The notes below the pieces were generated by a model. It had not been told where the DNA came from. It did no database searches and worked only from the letters and a program-made list of their open reading frames with translations. Below, one piece after another: positions 38,553 through 48,300 of a stretch of 64,000 nt of DNA. The stretch comes from Chitinilyticum piscinae (GTDB lineage Bacteria > Pseudomonadota > Gammaproteobacteria > Burkholderiales > Chitinibacteraceae). The DNA lies in the NCBI RefSeq assembly GCF_015223195.1, contig NZ_JADFUA010000003.1, positions 124,001 through 188,000 on the forward strand. The letters run 5' to 3'. The stretch's first letter is position 1. Each line of letters begins with the position of its first letter. Made by a program: the position numbers and the translations under genes.

Positions 38553-39614
38553 TCAGCAGCCAGCCAGCCGCGCTTCGCGCGCCAGAAACTCCCGCCCGAG
38601 CTCATCAGCCAGCATCAGGACCCGATGCTGGCGGGCCTCCTGCTCGATCCGCCCCTGCAACAGACTCGAGCGCTGGCGGAATAGCTCGGCCTGCTCGGGG
38701 CGCCCGGACAGCAGTGCATAGGTTGCCGCCTGCGCGGTCAGCCGCGCTTCGAGCTGGCGCAAACCATCGCTGCGGGCGATCAGCAGTGCCCGCTGGATGG
38801 TATCCAGGGCCTGCGGCAAGAGGTTCTGCCGGAACTGAACCTCGGCCAGTGTACCCAGCACATTGACCTCGCCCCAGTGGTAAGGCGTATCCAGCAGGAT
38901 ATCCAGTGCCCGCTCCAGCAACAGCTGCGCCGCTTCCGGCGGCTCGCCGGCATGCAGCAGCAGTTCGGCCTGTCGCCAGAGCGTTTCCGCCTCATGATGG
39001 GGAAAGCCATGCTGGCGACAGAGCGCAAGCGCGCTATCCAGACAGGTGCCGGCCTCGGCAAAGCGCGCCAGCCGGATCAGATTAGTGCCCAGATTGATAC
39101 GGATGGCGGCCAGGACGAAGGGATCATCCAGCAGCTGCGCCACCCGGTCGGCCAGCTGATGCAGCTCGACCGCACGGGCTGGCTGGCCAAATGCATCGCA
39201 GATCTGCCCCAGCCCCAGCAGCGCACGCGCCTTGCAGCCCTGCAAGTCCGGCGCGTCGGCAGCCAGACGCACCGATTTTTCCCAGGCAGCCAGAGCCTGC
39301 GGATAGTGCCCGCGGGTGTAATTGCAACGGCCGATCTGCTCCAGCACCTCTGCCTCCCACGCCGCAAGGCCATGCGGTGCCAGCAGGGCCAGCGCCTCCT
39401 CGAGCAGCGTGAGGGCCTGGCCGGTTTCACCAAGCTGATCCTCGATATAGGACAATTTCAGTGCAGTCTGGACAAAGGCGGCGTGATCGTGGCCGCGCAC
39501 ATGCGTCAGCAGAGCCACACAGGCATCGCGGGCGGCAGCGGGACGGGTAAACAGGATGGCATCAATCGCATGCAGACGGGCCGCGTGCGCGTCAGAAGTA
39601 GCGGGCTGGCTCAT
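38553..39614 (-). CDS. TPR-repeat protein, convergent paralog
   Basis: A 353-residue soluble TPR protein: TALKLSYIEDQLGETGQALTLLEEALALL, EVLEQIGRCNYTRGHYPQALAAWEKSVRLA, LLGLGQICDAFGQPARAVELHQLAD, and a helical tail RQRSSLLQGRIEQEARQHRVLMLADELGREFL. It converges on the TPR gene at 37463 with a 10-bp gap, and the two appear homologous over most of their length. Start ATG 39614, no clear ribosome site. Role unknown; the local cluster suggests a regulatory assembly around the degenerate GGDEF protein. Confidence 0.7.
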   Translation of the reverse strand: MSQPATSDAHAARLHAIDAILFTRPAAARDACVALLTHVRGHDHAAFVQTALKLSYIEDQLGETGQALTLLEEALALLAPHGLAAWEAEVLEQIGRCNYTRGHYPQALAAWEKSVRLAADAPDLQGCKARALLGLGQICDAFGQPARAVELHQLADRVAQLLDDPFVLAAIRINLGTNLIRLARFAEAGTCLDSALALCRQHGFPHHEAETLWRQAELLLHAGEPPEAAQLLLERALDILLDTPYHWGEVNVLGTLAEVQFRQNLLPQALDTIQRALLIARSDGLRQLEARLTAQAATYALLSGRPEQAELFRQRSSLLQGRIEQEARQHRVLMLADELGREFLAREARLAGC

Positions 39615-39733
39615 GGTGTGCTGCTGGTGTAGGCACTATGGTTCAGCATGACACATGTGCGCCGGTTTTGCCGGCCGATCCGGCTGCGGAAAACCCCGAT
39701 GGCAACGCAGGCAACGCCCAGTACACTGCAGAC

Positions 39734-40339
39734 ATGGATTCCACCAGTTTTCTCTCGGCCTTCGTCCTGCTGCTGATGGTCACCGACCCATTCGGCGGCA
39801 TACCGCTGTTCGTCTCTCTGATGAAGCAGGTGCCGCGCCAGCGCCGTCTGGCACTCATCGTCCGCGAGGTCAGCGTCGCGTTTGTGGTGCTGCTGGCCTT
39901 CATGCTGTTCGGTAGCCAGTTCCTCGCACTCATGCATCTGTCACAGACCTCGCTGGGTATCGCCGGCGGGGTAATCCTGTTCCTGATCGCCTTGCGCATG
40001 GTATTTCCGCGCCCTGACGGCGTGTTTGGCCACACCACCACTGGCGAACCCTACATCGTGCCGCTAGCCATCCCCCTGCTGGCAGGGCCTTCGGCACTTG
40101 CAACGGTGCTGCTGCTGGTCGCCCGCGCACCGGACAAGCTGGGGCTGTGGATTGGCGCCCTCGCGCTCACCATGCTGGTCTGCGGGCTGACGCTGGCGTT
40201 TTGCGAAACCATCAGCCGCGTACTGGGCGAGCACGTCACGACGGCCTTCGAGCGCCTCATGGGGCTGATCCTGACCGCCATCGCCGTGCAGATGCTGCTC
40301 GATGGCATCCGGGCCTGGCTGATCGCTCTGCCGCACTAA
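39734..40339 (+). CDS. MarC family membrane protein
   Basis: A 201-residue integral membrane protein with six predicted helices and the MarC/YhgN signatures LLLMVTDPFGGIPLFVSLMKQVP at the N-terminus and PLAIPLLAGPSALATVLLL in the middle. Function in the family is unsettled; MarC itself is no longer thought to give multidrug resistance. The ATG 39734 (MDSTSFLSAFVL) is chosen over 39638 because the extension is hydrophilic and unlike the family. It lies 119 bp from the divergent TPR gene. Confidence 0.85.
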   Translation: MDSTSFLSAFVLLLMVTDPFGGIPLFVSLMKQVPRQRRLALIVREVSVAFVVLLAFMLFGSQFLALMHLSQTSLGIAGGVILFLIALRMVFPRPDGVFGHTTTGEPYIVPLAIPLLAGPSALATVLLLVARAPDKLGLWIGALALTMLVCGLTLAFCETISRVLGEHVTTAFERLMGLILTAIAVQMLLDGIRAWLIALPH

Positions 40340-40350
40340 ATACCCAAACA

Positions 40351-40398
40351 CCTATATATCACTAGACAAACCGCGAAGCAGCCCACAGCAACATACCC
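40351..40398 (-). repeat. Intergenic GGGTAT palindromic element, copy 8
   Basis: 48 bp between marC and rpiA, reading GGGTATGTTGCTGTGGGC on the minus strand and ending TATATAGG. A second ATACCC at 40340-40345 lies just outside. Confidence 0.6.
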
Positions 40399-40461
40399 AG
40401 GCAACCCCTGGCAAAGCATCGCCTGTTTGACGCGCGGCAAGCCAGTCGTCAGCCTGCGCGC

Positions 40462-40566
40462 TACAATGCGTTCCGGGATAAGGCAGCGCCGCTGCCTTGC
40501 AGCCTGCGGCACGCAGGTCTAACAGGGAATCCGGGACAGGCCGCGCACCGCAGCCCCCGCCAGCGC
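40462..40566 (+). promoter_or_regulatory. Structured 5' leader of rpiA, cobalamin-riboswitch-like boxes
   Basis: After a -10-like TACAAT at 40462-40467 the leader folds into AAGGCAGC-GCC-GCTGCCTT (40480-40498) and CCTGCG-GCA-CGCAGG (40503-40517). Next come AACAGGGAATCC (40521-40532) and CCCCCGCCAGCG (40554-40565). The last two resemble, in order and spacing, conserved boxes of cobalamin riboswitches. The terminal B12 box is absent because the rpiA ribosome site follows at once, so this is either a truncated or divergent switch or a chance likeness. Confidence 0.3.
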
Positions 40567-40578
40567 ATGAGGATCAGC

Positions 40579-41235
40579 ATGAACCAGAACGAACTGAAAG
40601 AAGCCGTCGGCCGCGCCGCCATCCAGTATGTACCCGATGACTGCATCGTGGGCGTTGGTACCGGCTCGACCGCCAACTATTTCATCGACGCACTGGGCGA
40701 GATCAAGGGCCGCATCCAGGGCGCCGTGTCCTCATCGGTCGCCAGCATCGAGCGACTGAAAAAGCACGGGATTCCGGTGTATGACCTCAACGCGGTCGAC
40801 CGCATCCCGGTTTATGTTGATGGCGCGGATGAAATCAACCGTCAACTGCAGATGATCAAGGGCGGCGGCGCAGCGCTGACGCGCGAAAAAATTGTCGCCG
40901 CCGTGGCCGACCAGTTCGTCTGCATCTGCGACGAATCCAAGCTGGTCGACGTGCTGGGCAAGTTCCCGCTGCCGGTGGAAGTCATCCCGATGGCCCGCTC
41001 CTACGTCGCCCGCGAACTGGTCAAGCTGGGTGGCCATCCGGTCTACCGTGAAGGCGTGGTCACCGACAACGGCAACGTCATCCTCGACGTGCACGGCTTG
41101 CAGATCACCGAAGCGAACAAGCTGGAAACCGCGATCAATGAGATTGTCGGCGTCGTCACCAACGGTATTTTCGCCCACCGCCGCGCCGACGTGCTGCTGC
41201 TGGGAACGGCCGACGGCGTGAAGACCTTCAAGTAA
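40579..41235 (+). CDS. rpiA: Ribose-5-phosphate isomerase A
   Basis: Interconverts ribose-5-phosphate and ribulose-5-phosphate in the non-oxidative pentose phosphate pathway. The 218-residue protein has the family landmarks [34 protein letters not shown], the catalytic [14 protein letters not shown] loop and [20 protein letters not shown]. The ATG 40579 has GAGGA 6 nt upstream; an ATG at 40567 in the same frame has none. A strong terminator follows. The unusual structured leader suggests RNA-level control. Confidence 0.97.
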   Translation: MNQNELKEAVGRAAIQYVPDDCIVGVGTGSTANYFIDALGEIKGRIQGAVSSSVASIERLKKHGIPVYDLNAVDRIPVYVDGADEINRQLQMIKGGGAALTREKIVAAVADQFVCICDESKLVDVLGKFPLPVEVIPMARSYVARELVKLGGHPVYREGVVTDNGNVILDVHGLQITEANKLETAINEIVGVVTNGIFAHRRADVLLLGTADGVKTFK

Positions 41236-41255
41236 CGCGGCTGCAACGCTACAAT

Positions 41256-41289
41256 CGGCAACGGGAGCTGCGGCTCCCGTTGCCGTTTT
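41256..41289 (+). terminator. rpiA terminator
   Basis: CGGCAACGGGAGC-TGCG-GCTCCCGTTGCCG with four T: a perfect 13-bp stem 20 bp after the rpiA stop. It isolates phoU from rpiA. Confidence 0.93.
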
Positions 41290-41307
41290 GCCAGCCGAGG
41301 CCGGCAC

Positions 41308-41341
41308 TTGCAACATGACTGCAACAAATCGCTGCTAGGAT
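41308..41341 (+). promoter_or_regulatory. phoU: Candidate Pho box and -10 of phoU
   Basis: Two TGCAAC copies with an 11-bp period (41309-41314 and 41320-41325) followed by TAGGAT at 41336-41341. PhoB boxes are 11-bp direct repeats placed where a -35 would be, with the -10 about 10 bp beyond, as here. The repeats deviate from the CTGTCAT consensus, so this is a proposal. Confidence 0.45.
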
Positions 41342-41369
41342 TGCGCCCTTACCCTGCCGGAGTACCGTA

Positions 41370-42080
41370 ATGACCGAACACATTTCCAAACAATTTGACG
41401 CCGAGCTGGAAGCCATCCGCTCGCAAGTGCTGGGCATGGCCGGTCTGGTCGAACAGCAGGTGCGTCAGGCCATGGAAGCACTGGCCAGCGCCGACACGGC
41501 GATCATTAATCATGTGATCGAACAGGAAGAGCTGGTGAATGCCATGCACACCAAGCTCGACGACATGTGCGTGCACATGATTGCTCGCCGCCAGCCGGCA
41601 GCCAGCGACCTGCGTCTGGTGATGGCCGTGATCAAGTCGGTCGAAGACCTCGAGCGCATCGGCGACAAGGCGGCCAGCATCTGCAAGCGCGCCAAGACCC
41701 TGTTCGAAGGTGGCAAGATGCAGGTGCCGCGCCTGAACGACATCAAGCACATCGCCAATCAGGCCCTGGACATGCTCGCCCAGTCGCTGGACGCCTTCGC
41801 CCGCATGGATGCCGTCACCGCCAGCGAGGTCAAGCGCATGGACAGCCAGCTGGATACCGAATACCGCGCCCTGCAGCGCCAGCTGATCACCTTCATGATG
41901 GAAGACCCCCGCACCATTACCATGATGCTGGACATCCTGTGGGTGGCCAAGGCGATCGAGCGCATCGGCGATTACGCCGTGAGCATCTCGGAGCAAGTGA
42001 TCTACATGGTCAAGGGCCAGGACGTGCGCCACAAGAGCCAGGACGAAGTCGACGCCGTCGCCAAGGCCGAGCGCCCCTGA
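41370..42080 (+). CDS. phoU: Phosphate-specific transport system regulator PhoU
   Basis: Cytoplasmic negative regulator that links the Pst transporter to the PhoR kinase and curbs phosphate uptake. The 236-residue all-helical protein has the two PhoU repeats with metal-binding motifs E/DxxxD, visible in VIKSVEDLERIGDKAASICKRAK and ILWVAKAIERIGDYAVSISEQV. The ATG 41370 has GGAG 8 nt upstream. Unusually it is not next to pstSCAB or phoBR; phoBR lies 19 kb away in this window. Confidence 0.97.
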   Translation: MTEHISKQFDAELEAIRSQVLGMAGLVEQQVRQAMEALASADTAIINHVIEQEELVNAMHTKLDDMCVHMIARRQPAASDLRLVMAVIKSVEDLERIGDKAASICKRAKTLFEGGKMQVPRLNDIKHIANQALDMLAQSLDAFARMDAVTASEVKRMDSQLDTEYRALQRQLITFMMEDPRTITMMLDILWVAKAIERIGDYAVSISEQVIYMVKGQDVRHKSQDEVDAVAKAERP

Positions 42081-42090
42081 TCCTGCCAGC

Positions 42091-42124
42091 CGCACCGGGC
42101 TTGCCCGGTGCGCCCCTCCGGGGG
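42091..42124 (+). terminator. phoU downstream hairpins
   Basis: CGCACCGGGC-TT-GCCCGGTGCG (42091-42112), a perfect 10-bp stem, followed by a second short CCCC-TCC-GGGG hairpin. There is no T-run, so termination would need Rho or the hairpins act as RNA stabilisers. Confidence 0.55.
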
Positions 42125-42204
42125 CGAACCGCCATCCGCCGGATGGACACTTGGCCTCTGGGCTGTAAGCTATAACGAAGTCAGTCTTTTCTGCGAAAAA
42201 TGGC

Positions 42205-42954
42205 ATGCTTCGTCCCGTACTGCTCACCCTTGTCCTGCTGCCTGCGCTGGCGCTTGCTGCGCCGCCGCTCCGGGTCATGTACGGCGTGTCCCGCCCCCCT
42301 TTTGTCGATGAACGCACGGGGACCGGCATCTCCATCGAGCTGATGGAAGAAGCGCTGGCGCGCATGCAGCAATCCTCGCAGCGCCTGCACGCCAGCAACC
42401 GCCGGCTGGAAGCCGAACTGAAGGAAGGCAGCGTCGACATTGCCGTCGAAGTGCAACCGGGCGACCCGCGCCTGTATTATTCGCAGCCTTTTATTGCCTA
42501 TCGCAACTACGCCGTCAGCAAGGACGGGCAACACTACCCGGACTGGCGCAGCATGCAAGGCAGGCAAGTGTGCGCATGGCAGAATGCCCGCGAGAACCTA
42601 GGTACCGACTTTGCGACAGCCACGCGGGAATTCGGCGGCTATCGCGAGTTTCCCGAGCAAATCAAACAGGTGCTGCACTGGCTCACTGGCCAGTGCGACA
42701 TCATCCTCATTGATGACACCCTGCTGCGCCAGCACCTGCGCACGCTGCGCGGCAGCGTGCCCGAAGCCGCCACCATGGACGAGAGCAGGCTTACGCTGAC
42801 GCCGCTACCGGTCAGGCATCAGTTGTGGTGGTACGTTGGTTTTCGTAACAAGGCACTGCGCGACCGTTTCGACCAGACGCTCAGCGCGATGCAGGCCGAC
42901 GGCAGCTACACCCGCATCCGCGAGCGCCCCAACCAGCCGCCGCGCACGCGCTGA
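42205..42954 (+). CDS. Periplasmic solute-binding protein, family 3
   Basis: A 249-residue exported protein with a signal peptide (MLRPVLLTLVLLPALALA) followed by the SBP_bac_3 fold: LRVMYGVSRPPFVDERTGTGISIELMEEAL, AELKEGSVDIAVEVQPGDPR, YSQPFIAYRNYAV, and a C-terminal FRNKALRDRFDQTLSAMQADGSYTRI. Such proteins usually capture amino acids for ABC uptake or feed ligands to sensor kinases. No permease or ATPase gene is adjacent, so it may be a stand-alone binding protein. The start ATG 42205 lacks a clear ribosome site. Confidence 0.8.
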   Translation: MLRPVLLTLVLLPALALAAPPLRVMYGVSRPPFVDERTGTGISIELMEEALARMQQSSQRLHASNRRLEAELKEGSVDIAVEVQPGDPRLYYSQPFIAYRNYAVSKDGQHYPDWRSMQGRQVCAWQNARENLGTDFATATREFGGYREFPEQIKQVLHWLTGQCDIILIDDTLLRQHLRTLRGSVPEAATMDESRLTLTPLPVRHQLWWYVGFRNKALRDRFDQTLSAMQADGSYTRIRERPNQPPRTR

Positions 42955-42961
42955 ACAGCAA

Positions 42962-43837
42962 TCAGCGCAAGCCCAGTGCCAGTGCCAGCGGCACAAACAG
43001 CAGCGACAGCAATGTGCCCGCCACAACAATCGCCGCCACCAGTTCCGGATCCTGCCGGTACTGCTCGGCAAACAGGTAATTGATCACCGCCGGGGGCAAG
43101 GCGCCGTACAGCAGCAGAATCCCGGCCTGTGCATGACTGAACTCCCACAACTGCACGCACAGCCAGGCCAGCAGCAAGCCGCTGACCGGGCACAGCAGCC
43201 CTGCCAGCAGGCCGGCGCCCCAGCGGGTGACGCGGAACTGCGCCATTCGCACCCCGAGCGAAAACAGCATCAGGGGTATCGCCATGGAGCCCAACATTTC
43301 CATTGGCTTGAACACCCATATCGGCATGGGTATTGCCAATTGCTGCACGGCAATCCCCGCCAGCAGCGCCCAGACCATCGGCGTGTTGAGCATGCTGGCA
43401 AGGGGTGCTCCGCGGTTGAACAGGCGGATGCCAACGGTGAAGTGCAGCAGGCTCAGCGTCACGAAGATCACCACCGCCGCGGCAAACTCCTGTGCACCGA
43501 AGGCAAACAGCCATAGGGGCAAGCCCATATTGCCGGTATTGGTGAACATCTGCGGCACCACAAAGGCCGGCACATTCAGCCGCAGCAGGCGCGCCACCAG
43601 CCAGGCCAGCAGGCCGCTACCGATCGTCACCACCAGTACTGCCAGCAGCAGCGGGCCGTAAGCGCCCCAGTGCACCGGCCGCTGCGTCATCGCGGTAAAT
43701 ACCAGCAGGGGCGACAGCAGCTCGATATTGAGGCGATTCAGCGCGGCGAGGTCAATGCTGCGCCAGCGTGCATAGGCCCAGCCGGCCAGCGCCAGCAGCA
43801 GCACTGGCGCAATAATGGAGAAAATCTGGTAGGGCAT
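42962..43837 (-). CDS. AEC family transporter (auxin-efflux-carrier type)
   Basis: A 291-residue membrane protein with about ten helices in two similar halves of the bile/AEC fold. Recognisable parts are NRLNIELLSPLLVFTAM near the N-terminus, FVVPQMFTNTGNMGLPLWLFAFG in the centre and GALPPAVINYLFAEQYRQDPELVAAIVVAGTLLSLL at the end. Bacterial members move small carboxylates such as malate or malonate. It converges on the solute-binding protein gene with 7 bp between stops. Substrate unknown. Confidence 0.87.
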   Translation of the reverse strand: MPYQIFSIIAPVLLLALAGWAYARWRSIDLAALNRLNIELLSPLLVFTAMTQRPVHWGAYGPLLLAVLVVTIGSGLLAWLVARLLRLNVPAFVVPQMFTNTGNMGLPLWLFAFGAQEFAAAVVIFVTLSLLHFTVGIRLFNRGAPLASMLNTPMVWALLAGIAVQQLAIPMPIWVFKPMEMLGSMAIPLMLFSLGVRMAQFRVTRWGAGLLAGLLCPVSGLLLAWLCVQLWEFSHAQAGILLLYGALPPAVINYLFAEQYRQDPELVAAIVVAGTLLSLLFVPLALALGLR

Positions 43838-43903
43838 GGCGGCTCGCTGCGAGAACGATGACTGACCTTACCATGCCAGCCCATATCCGCACGTGACAGC
43901 CTG

Positions 43904-45112
43904 TCAGCCCGTAGCGCTCTCGCTGCCGGCCGCGGCGTCGCTTTCTTCTTCCGGCTCTTCGTCAGGAATCAGGCTGAGCGAATCCAGCCGGCTGCTGGCG
44001 GCCGCGGCCGATTCGGCAGGCTGCGCCAGCTTGCTTTCCAGCTTGATCTTCAGCCGCAGCTCGTTGAGCGAATCGGCATTACGCAGCGCGTCTTCCATGC
44101 CGATTTTGCCGGCTTCATAGAGTTCGAACAGCGCCTGATCAAACGTTTGCATGCCCAGCTCTTTCGACTTGGCCATGATGGCCTTGATCGCGCCAATGTC
44201 GCCCTTGAAGATCAAGTCAGCAATCAGCGGTGAATTGAGCATGATCTCGATCGCCGCGCAGCGCCCCTTGCCATCCATGGTCGGGATCAGCCGCTGCGAA
44301 ATCATGCCGCGCATGTTCAGGCTCAGGTCCATGTACAGCTGCGGATGGCGTTCTTCCGGGAAGAAATTGACGATGCGCTCCAGCGCCTGGTTGGCACTGT
44401 TGGCATGCAGCGTGCCCATGCACAGGTGGCCGGTTTCGGCGAAGGCCATCGCGTACTCCATGGTTTCCTTGTCGCGGATTTCGCCGATCAGGATCACGTC
44501 GGGGGCCTGGCGCAGGGTGTTCTTCAGCGCGGCAAACCAGTTGTGCGTATCGCGGCCGACTTCGCGATGGGTAATCAGGCAGTTCTTGCTCTTGTGCACA
44601 TACTCGACCGGATCTTCGATGGTGATGATGTGGCCGTGGGTACTGCGGTTGCGGTAGTCGAGCATCGCCGCCATGGTGGTCGATTTGCCGGAACCGGTCC
44701 CCCCCACCAGCAGCACCAGCCCGCGCTTGGCGCTGACCACGTCTTTCAGGATCGGCGGCAAGCCCATTTCGTCGAAGTCGGGAATCTTGGTGGTGATGGT
44801 GCGCAGCACCATGCCGACCTTTTCCTGCTGCACGAACACATTGACGCGAAAGCGCCCGATACCCGGCGGACTGATGGCGAAGTTGCACTCGAGTTCGCGC
44901 TCGAACTTGGCGCGCTCGTCCTCGCTCATCAGCGCGTAGGCCATCGCCCGTGTCTGCTCGCCATTGAGTTTGTTCTGCCCCACCGGCGTCAACTTGCCGT
45001 GGATTTTCATCGCCGGCGGAAAATCGTCGGAGATGAACAGATCGGAGGCATGGTGCTGCAGCATCATCTGCAGCAGCTGAGTCATGAATTTCTGGGCTTG
45101 TTCGACTTGCAT
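43904..45112 (-). CDS. pilU: Type IV pilus retraction ATPase PilU
   Basis: Hexameric motor that assists PilT in pulling in type IV pili for twitching and DNA uptake. The 402-residue protein has the PilT-type N-terminal domain (HASDLFISDDFPPAMKIHGKL), Walker A GGTGSGKST, the Asp box ITIEDPVEYVH, Walker B ILIGEIRDKETM and the His box ETGHLCMGTLHANSA. The N-terminal wording and length match PilU rather than PilT. An acidic, alanine-rich tail of about 40 residues is an extra. No pilT is adjacent, although the two often sit together. Confidence 0.88.
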   Translation of the reverse strand: MQVEQAQKFMTQLLQMMLQHHASDLFISDDFPPAMKIHGKLTPVGQNKLNGEQTRAMAYALMSEDERAKFERELECNFAISPPGIGRFRVNVFVQQEKVGMVLRTITTKIPDFDEMGLPPILKDVVSAKRGLVLLVGGTGSGKSTTMAAMLDYRNRSTHGHIITIEDPVEYVHKSKNCLITHREVGRDTHNWFAALKNTLRQAPDVILIGEIRDKETMEYAMAFAETGHLCMGTLHANSANQALERIVNFFPEERHPQLYMDLSLNMRGMISQRLIPTMDGKGRCAAIEIMLNSPLIADLIFKGDIGAIKAIMAKSKELGMQTFDQALFELYEAGKIGMEDALRNADSLNELRLKIKLESKLAQPAESAAAASSRLDSLSLIPDEEPEEESDAAAGSESATG

Positions 45113-45305
45113 GGTTTCAACACCAGTTTTGCGGGTGTCCTGAAACTTAGCAAGTTGCGGCCGCTTTACAAGTCAGCCTGCATGCAACAGCTGCCCGCTG
45201 TCCATCCTGATTTGCTTGCATGGCAGGCCACCGCGCGCCTAGGCTAGGCGCTGATAAAAAGAATGATTCTCCGGCCTGCGCCGGAGACAGCGAGGATTGC
45301 GCATT

Positions 45306-48300
45306 ATGTCCCTCTGGCTGGCCGGCTTGTGCATCGGCGCCTATTTCTGCCTGATTTTCTGGTTTGCCCACCGCATCGACCACCGTCCGGCACGTCCCCA
45401 GCCCGCCTGGGTGTACTCGCTATCCCTTGCGGTGTTCTGCACCAGCTGGACTTTCTACGGCAGCATCGGCCGGGCAGCCAGCAGCGGCTGGAGTTTCCTG
45501 CCGATCTACGTCGGCCCGGCGCTGGTTTTTCTCTGCGCCCAGCCTTTTCTGCAACGACTCTTGCATGTGTGCAAGAGCGATCACCTCACCAGCATTGCCG
45601 ACCTGATCGCAGCCCGACATGGCAAAAGCCCGCTGGTCGGCGCCGCTGTCACACTCATGGCGCTGGTCGGCGTGGTTCCCTACATCGCGCTGCAACTCAA
45701 GGCCATGAGCGACAGCGTGGAGATTCTCAATCACTACCCGCTGACCCGCGCACTGCAGCATCCGGAGCACTTCTGGCAGGACATTGGTTTCTGGGTTGCA
45801 CTGCTGATGGCGGCCTTCGTCATCCTGTTCGGCACCCGGCAAACCGACGCATCCGAACAGCATCGCGGGATGGTCGGCTCGGTCGCCCTGGAGTCCGTGG
45901 TCAAGCTGCTGGCCTTTGTGTTAGCTGGCGGACTGATCCTGTACGCGGCCGGCGGATGGGAAGGACTGAGCAGCCGCTTGGCCGAGCAGCCGCAACTGCA
46001 GCAGCGTACCGATCCGGCGGTGCTCTTTAGCGGCAACTTCTGGTTGCTGAGTCTGCTCGCAGGGCTGGCGATCTTCTGCCTGCCGCGACAGTTCCAGGTC
46101 GGCATCGTCGAGAACACCGATCCGGCACATCTGCGCGCCAGCCGCTGGCAATTTCCGCTCTACCTGCTGCTGATCAATCTGCTGGTGATGCCGCTCGCAC
46201 TCACCGGACTATCCGTCTTCGGCAGCAGCCAGCAGGCGGACGGCTACCTGTTGGCATTGCCGCTACAACAGCAGCAACCGCTGGTGGCACTGCTGGTCTT
46301 TCTCGGCGGGGTGTCGGCCGCCACGGCGATGATCATCGTTGAAACCATCGCGCTGGCAACCATGGCCAGCAACAACTTGCTGCTGCCGTTACTGATTCGC
46401 CGGCATCTGGCTCAAGATGGCGCGCCGCACGAACTGGCCCGCCTGATTCGTCCGGTGCGCCAGCTCACCATCCTTCTGGTCGTGCTGGCCAGCTATGCCT
46501 TCATGCGACTGGTTGGCGCCAGCTACAGCCTGGTCAGCATCGGGCTGATTTCGTTTGTTGCCGTCGCGCAGTTTGCGCCGGCCATCCTCGGTGCGCTGTA
46601 CTGGCGACAGCGCCAGCGCAACGGCGCACTGGCCGGCTTGCTGGGTGGCTTTAGCGTCTGGGCTTACACCCTGCTACTCCCTGCCGTTGCGCATTCCGGC
46701 GGCCCCGGCGCCGACATTCTGGCGCAGGGTCTCTTCGGCCTGTCCTGGCTGCGCCCCGAAGCACTGTTTGGCGCAAGCTGGCTGGAGCCGGCCACCCATG
46801 CACTGGTGTTCAGCCTGCTTTTAAACAGCAGCCTGTATATCGCTGTACCACTCATATTCAAAAACCCTGCGGCGAATAGCCCGACTCAAAATAAGCCAGC
46901 CCCCCTGGGCAGCAATGCCCACCTGCTGAACGAACTGGCACATTTCTTTCCAGCAGAGCGCCTGCAAGCGGCCCAACAGGAGCTTGAAAAGCGCCGCGGC
47001 CAGCCTCTGGCTGCTGACGAGCCGCCAGATGAACTCACCCGACGCTGGGCAGAAACACAGCTCACTGGTCTGCTCGGGCCGGCCATGGCACGTGTCGTCA
47101 TCGCCGCCACGCTGGCGCGCCACGAACAGCAGGCCGACACCCACGCCCTGCTCGATGCGGCCTCACAGGCCATCCAGGCCAATTGGGATGCGCTGCGCAC
47201 CACGCTGGACCATCTTGGTCAGGGTGTCTGCATGTTTGATGCCGAGCAGCGGCTGGCAGTATGGAATGCGCGCTTTTTCGAACTGATGCAGTTCCCGCTC
47301 GCGCTGGAGCGTGTCGGCACGGCACTGGAGGAGTTTATCCGCCATGAAGCCGTGCGCGGCGGGCTGGGCGCAGGCAAGCCCGAAGCATTGATCCAGGAGC
47401 GACTGCATCAGCTGGCCGAGCGCTTTGCCATTCTCAAGGGCAACCGCACCCTCAGTGATGGGCGCATTGTCGAATGGCAATGGCGGCCAGTCGCACATGG
47501 CGGCCTGGTGGGAACCTTTACCGACGTCACCACCCAGAAGCGTGCCGAACAATGGCTGGAGGAAAAAGTCACCGAACGCACCGAAGCTCTGCGCCAATCC
47601 GAGCGCCGGCTGCATGATTTTGCCAGCTCGGCCTCGGACTGGTTCTGGGAAACGGACGCCGAATTCCGCTTCACGCATGTCAGTGAGCGCTTTTTCGACT
47701 ACAGCGGCATGCATCCCGACCAGGTACTGGGGCAAACCCGCTGGTCGCTGGCCGGCCATGCCGACTCCGTGCCGCTACCGCCCCATCTCGCGCAGCACCA
47801 GCAGGCCATGCACCGGCAGGAAGCGATCCGCGATTTTGAATATCAGCTGCAGGGCAGCACTGGCAAAGAGCTGCATCTGCGGGTATCCGGCCAGCCCTGG
47901 TATGACAGCGATGGGCGTTTCTGCGGCTACCGCGGCACCGGCAGCGACATCACCGAGCTGGTGAACCAGCGCAACGACCTGCTGCGCTCGGAACGCATGG
48001 CTACACTGGGCGGACTGGTGGCCGGTGTGGCTCATGAAATCAACACGCCGATTGGCGTGAGCGTGACCGCCAACAGCGTGCTGGAGGACGAGCTGAAACA
48101 TATCCGGGATAGCTTCGACAGCGGTAAGCTGGGCAAACAGCAGCTGGGACGCTTTCTGGATCTGGCCGACGAGAGTGTCTCTGCGACCAGCCGCAATCTG
48201 CAACGCGCCGCCGAGCTAGTGCGCAGCTTCAAGGAGGTTGCCGTTGACCAGACCACCGATGAGAAACGCCGCATCGAAGTCGGTGCGTACCTGGAAGAAA

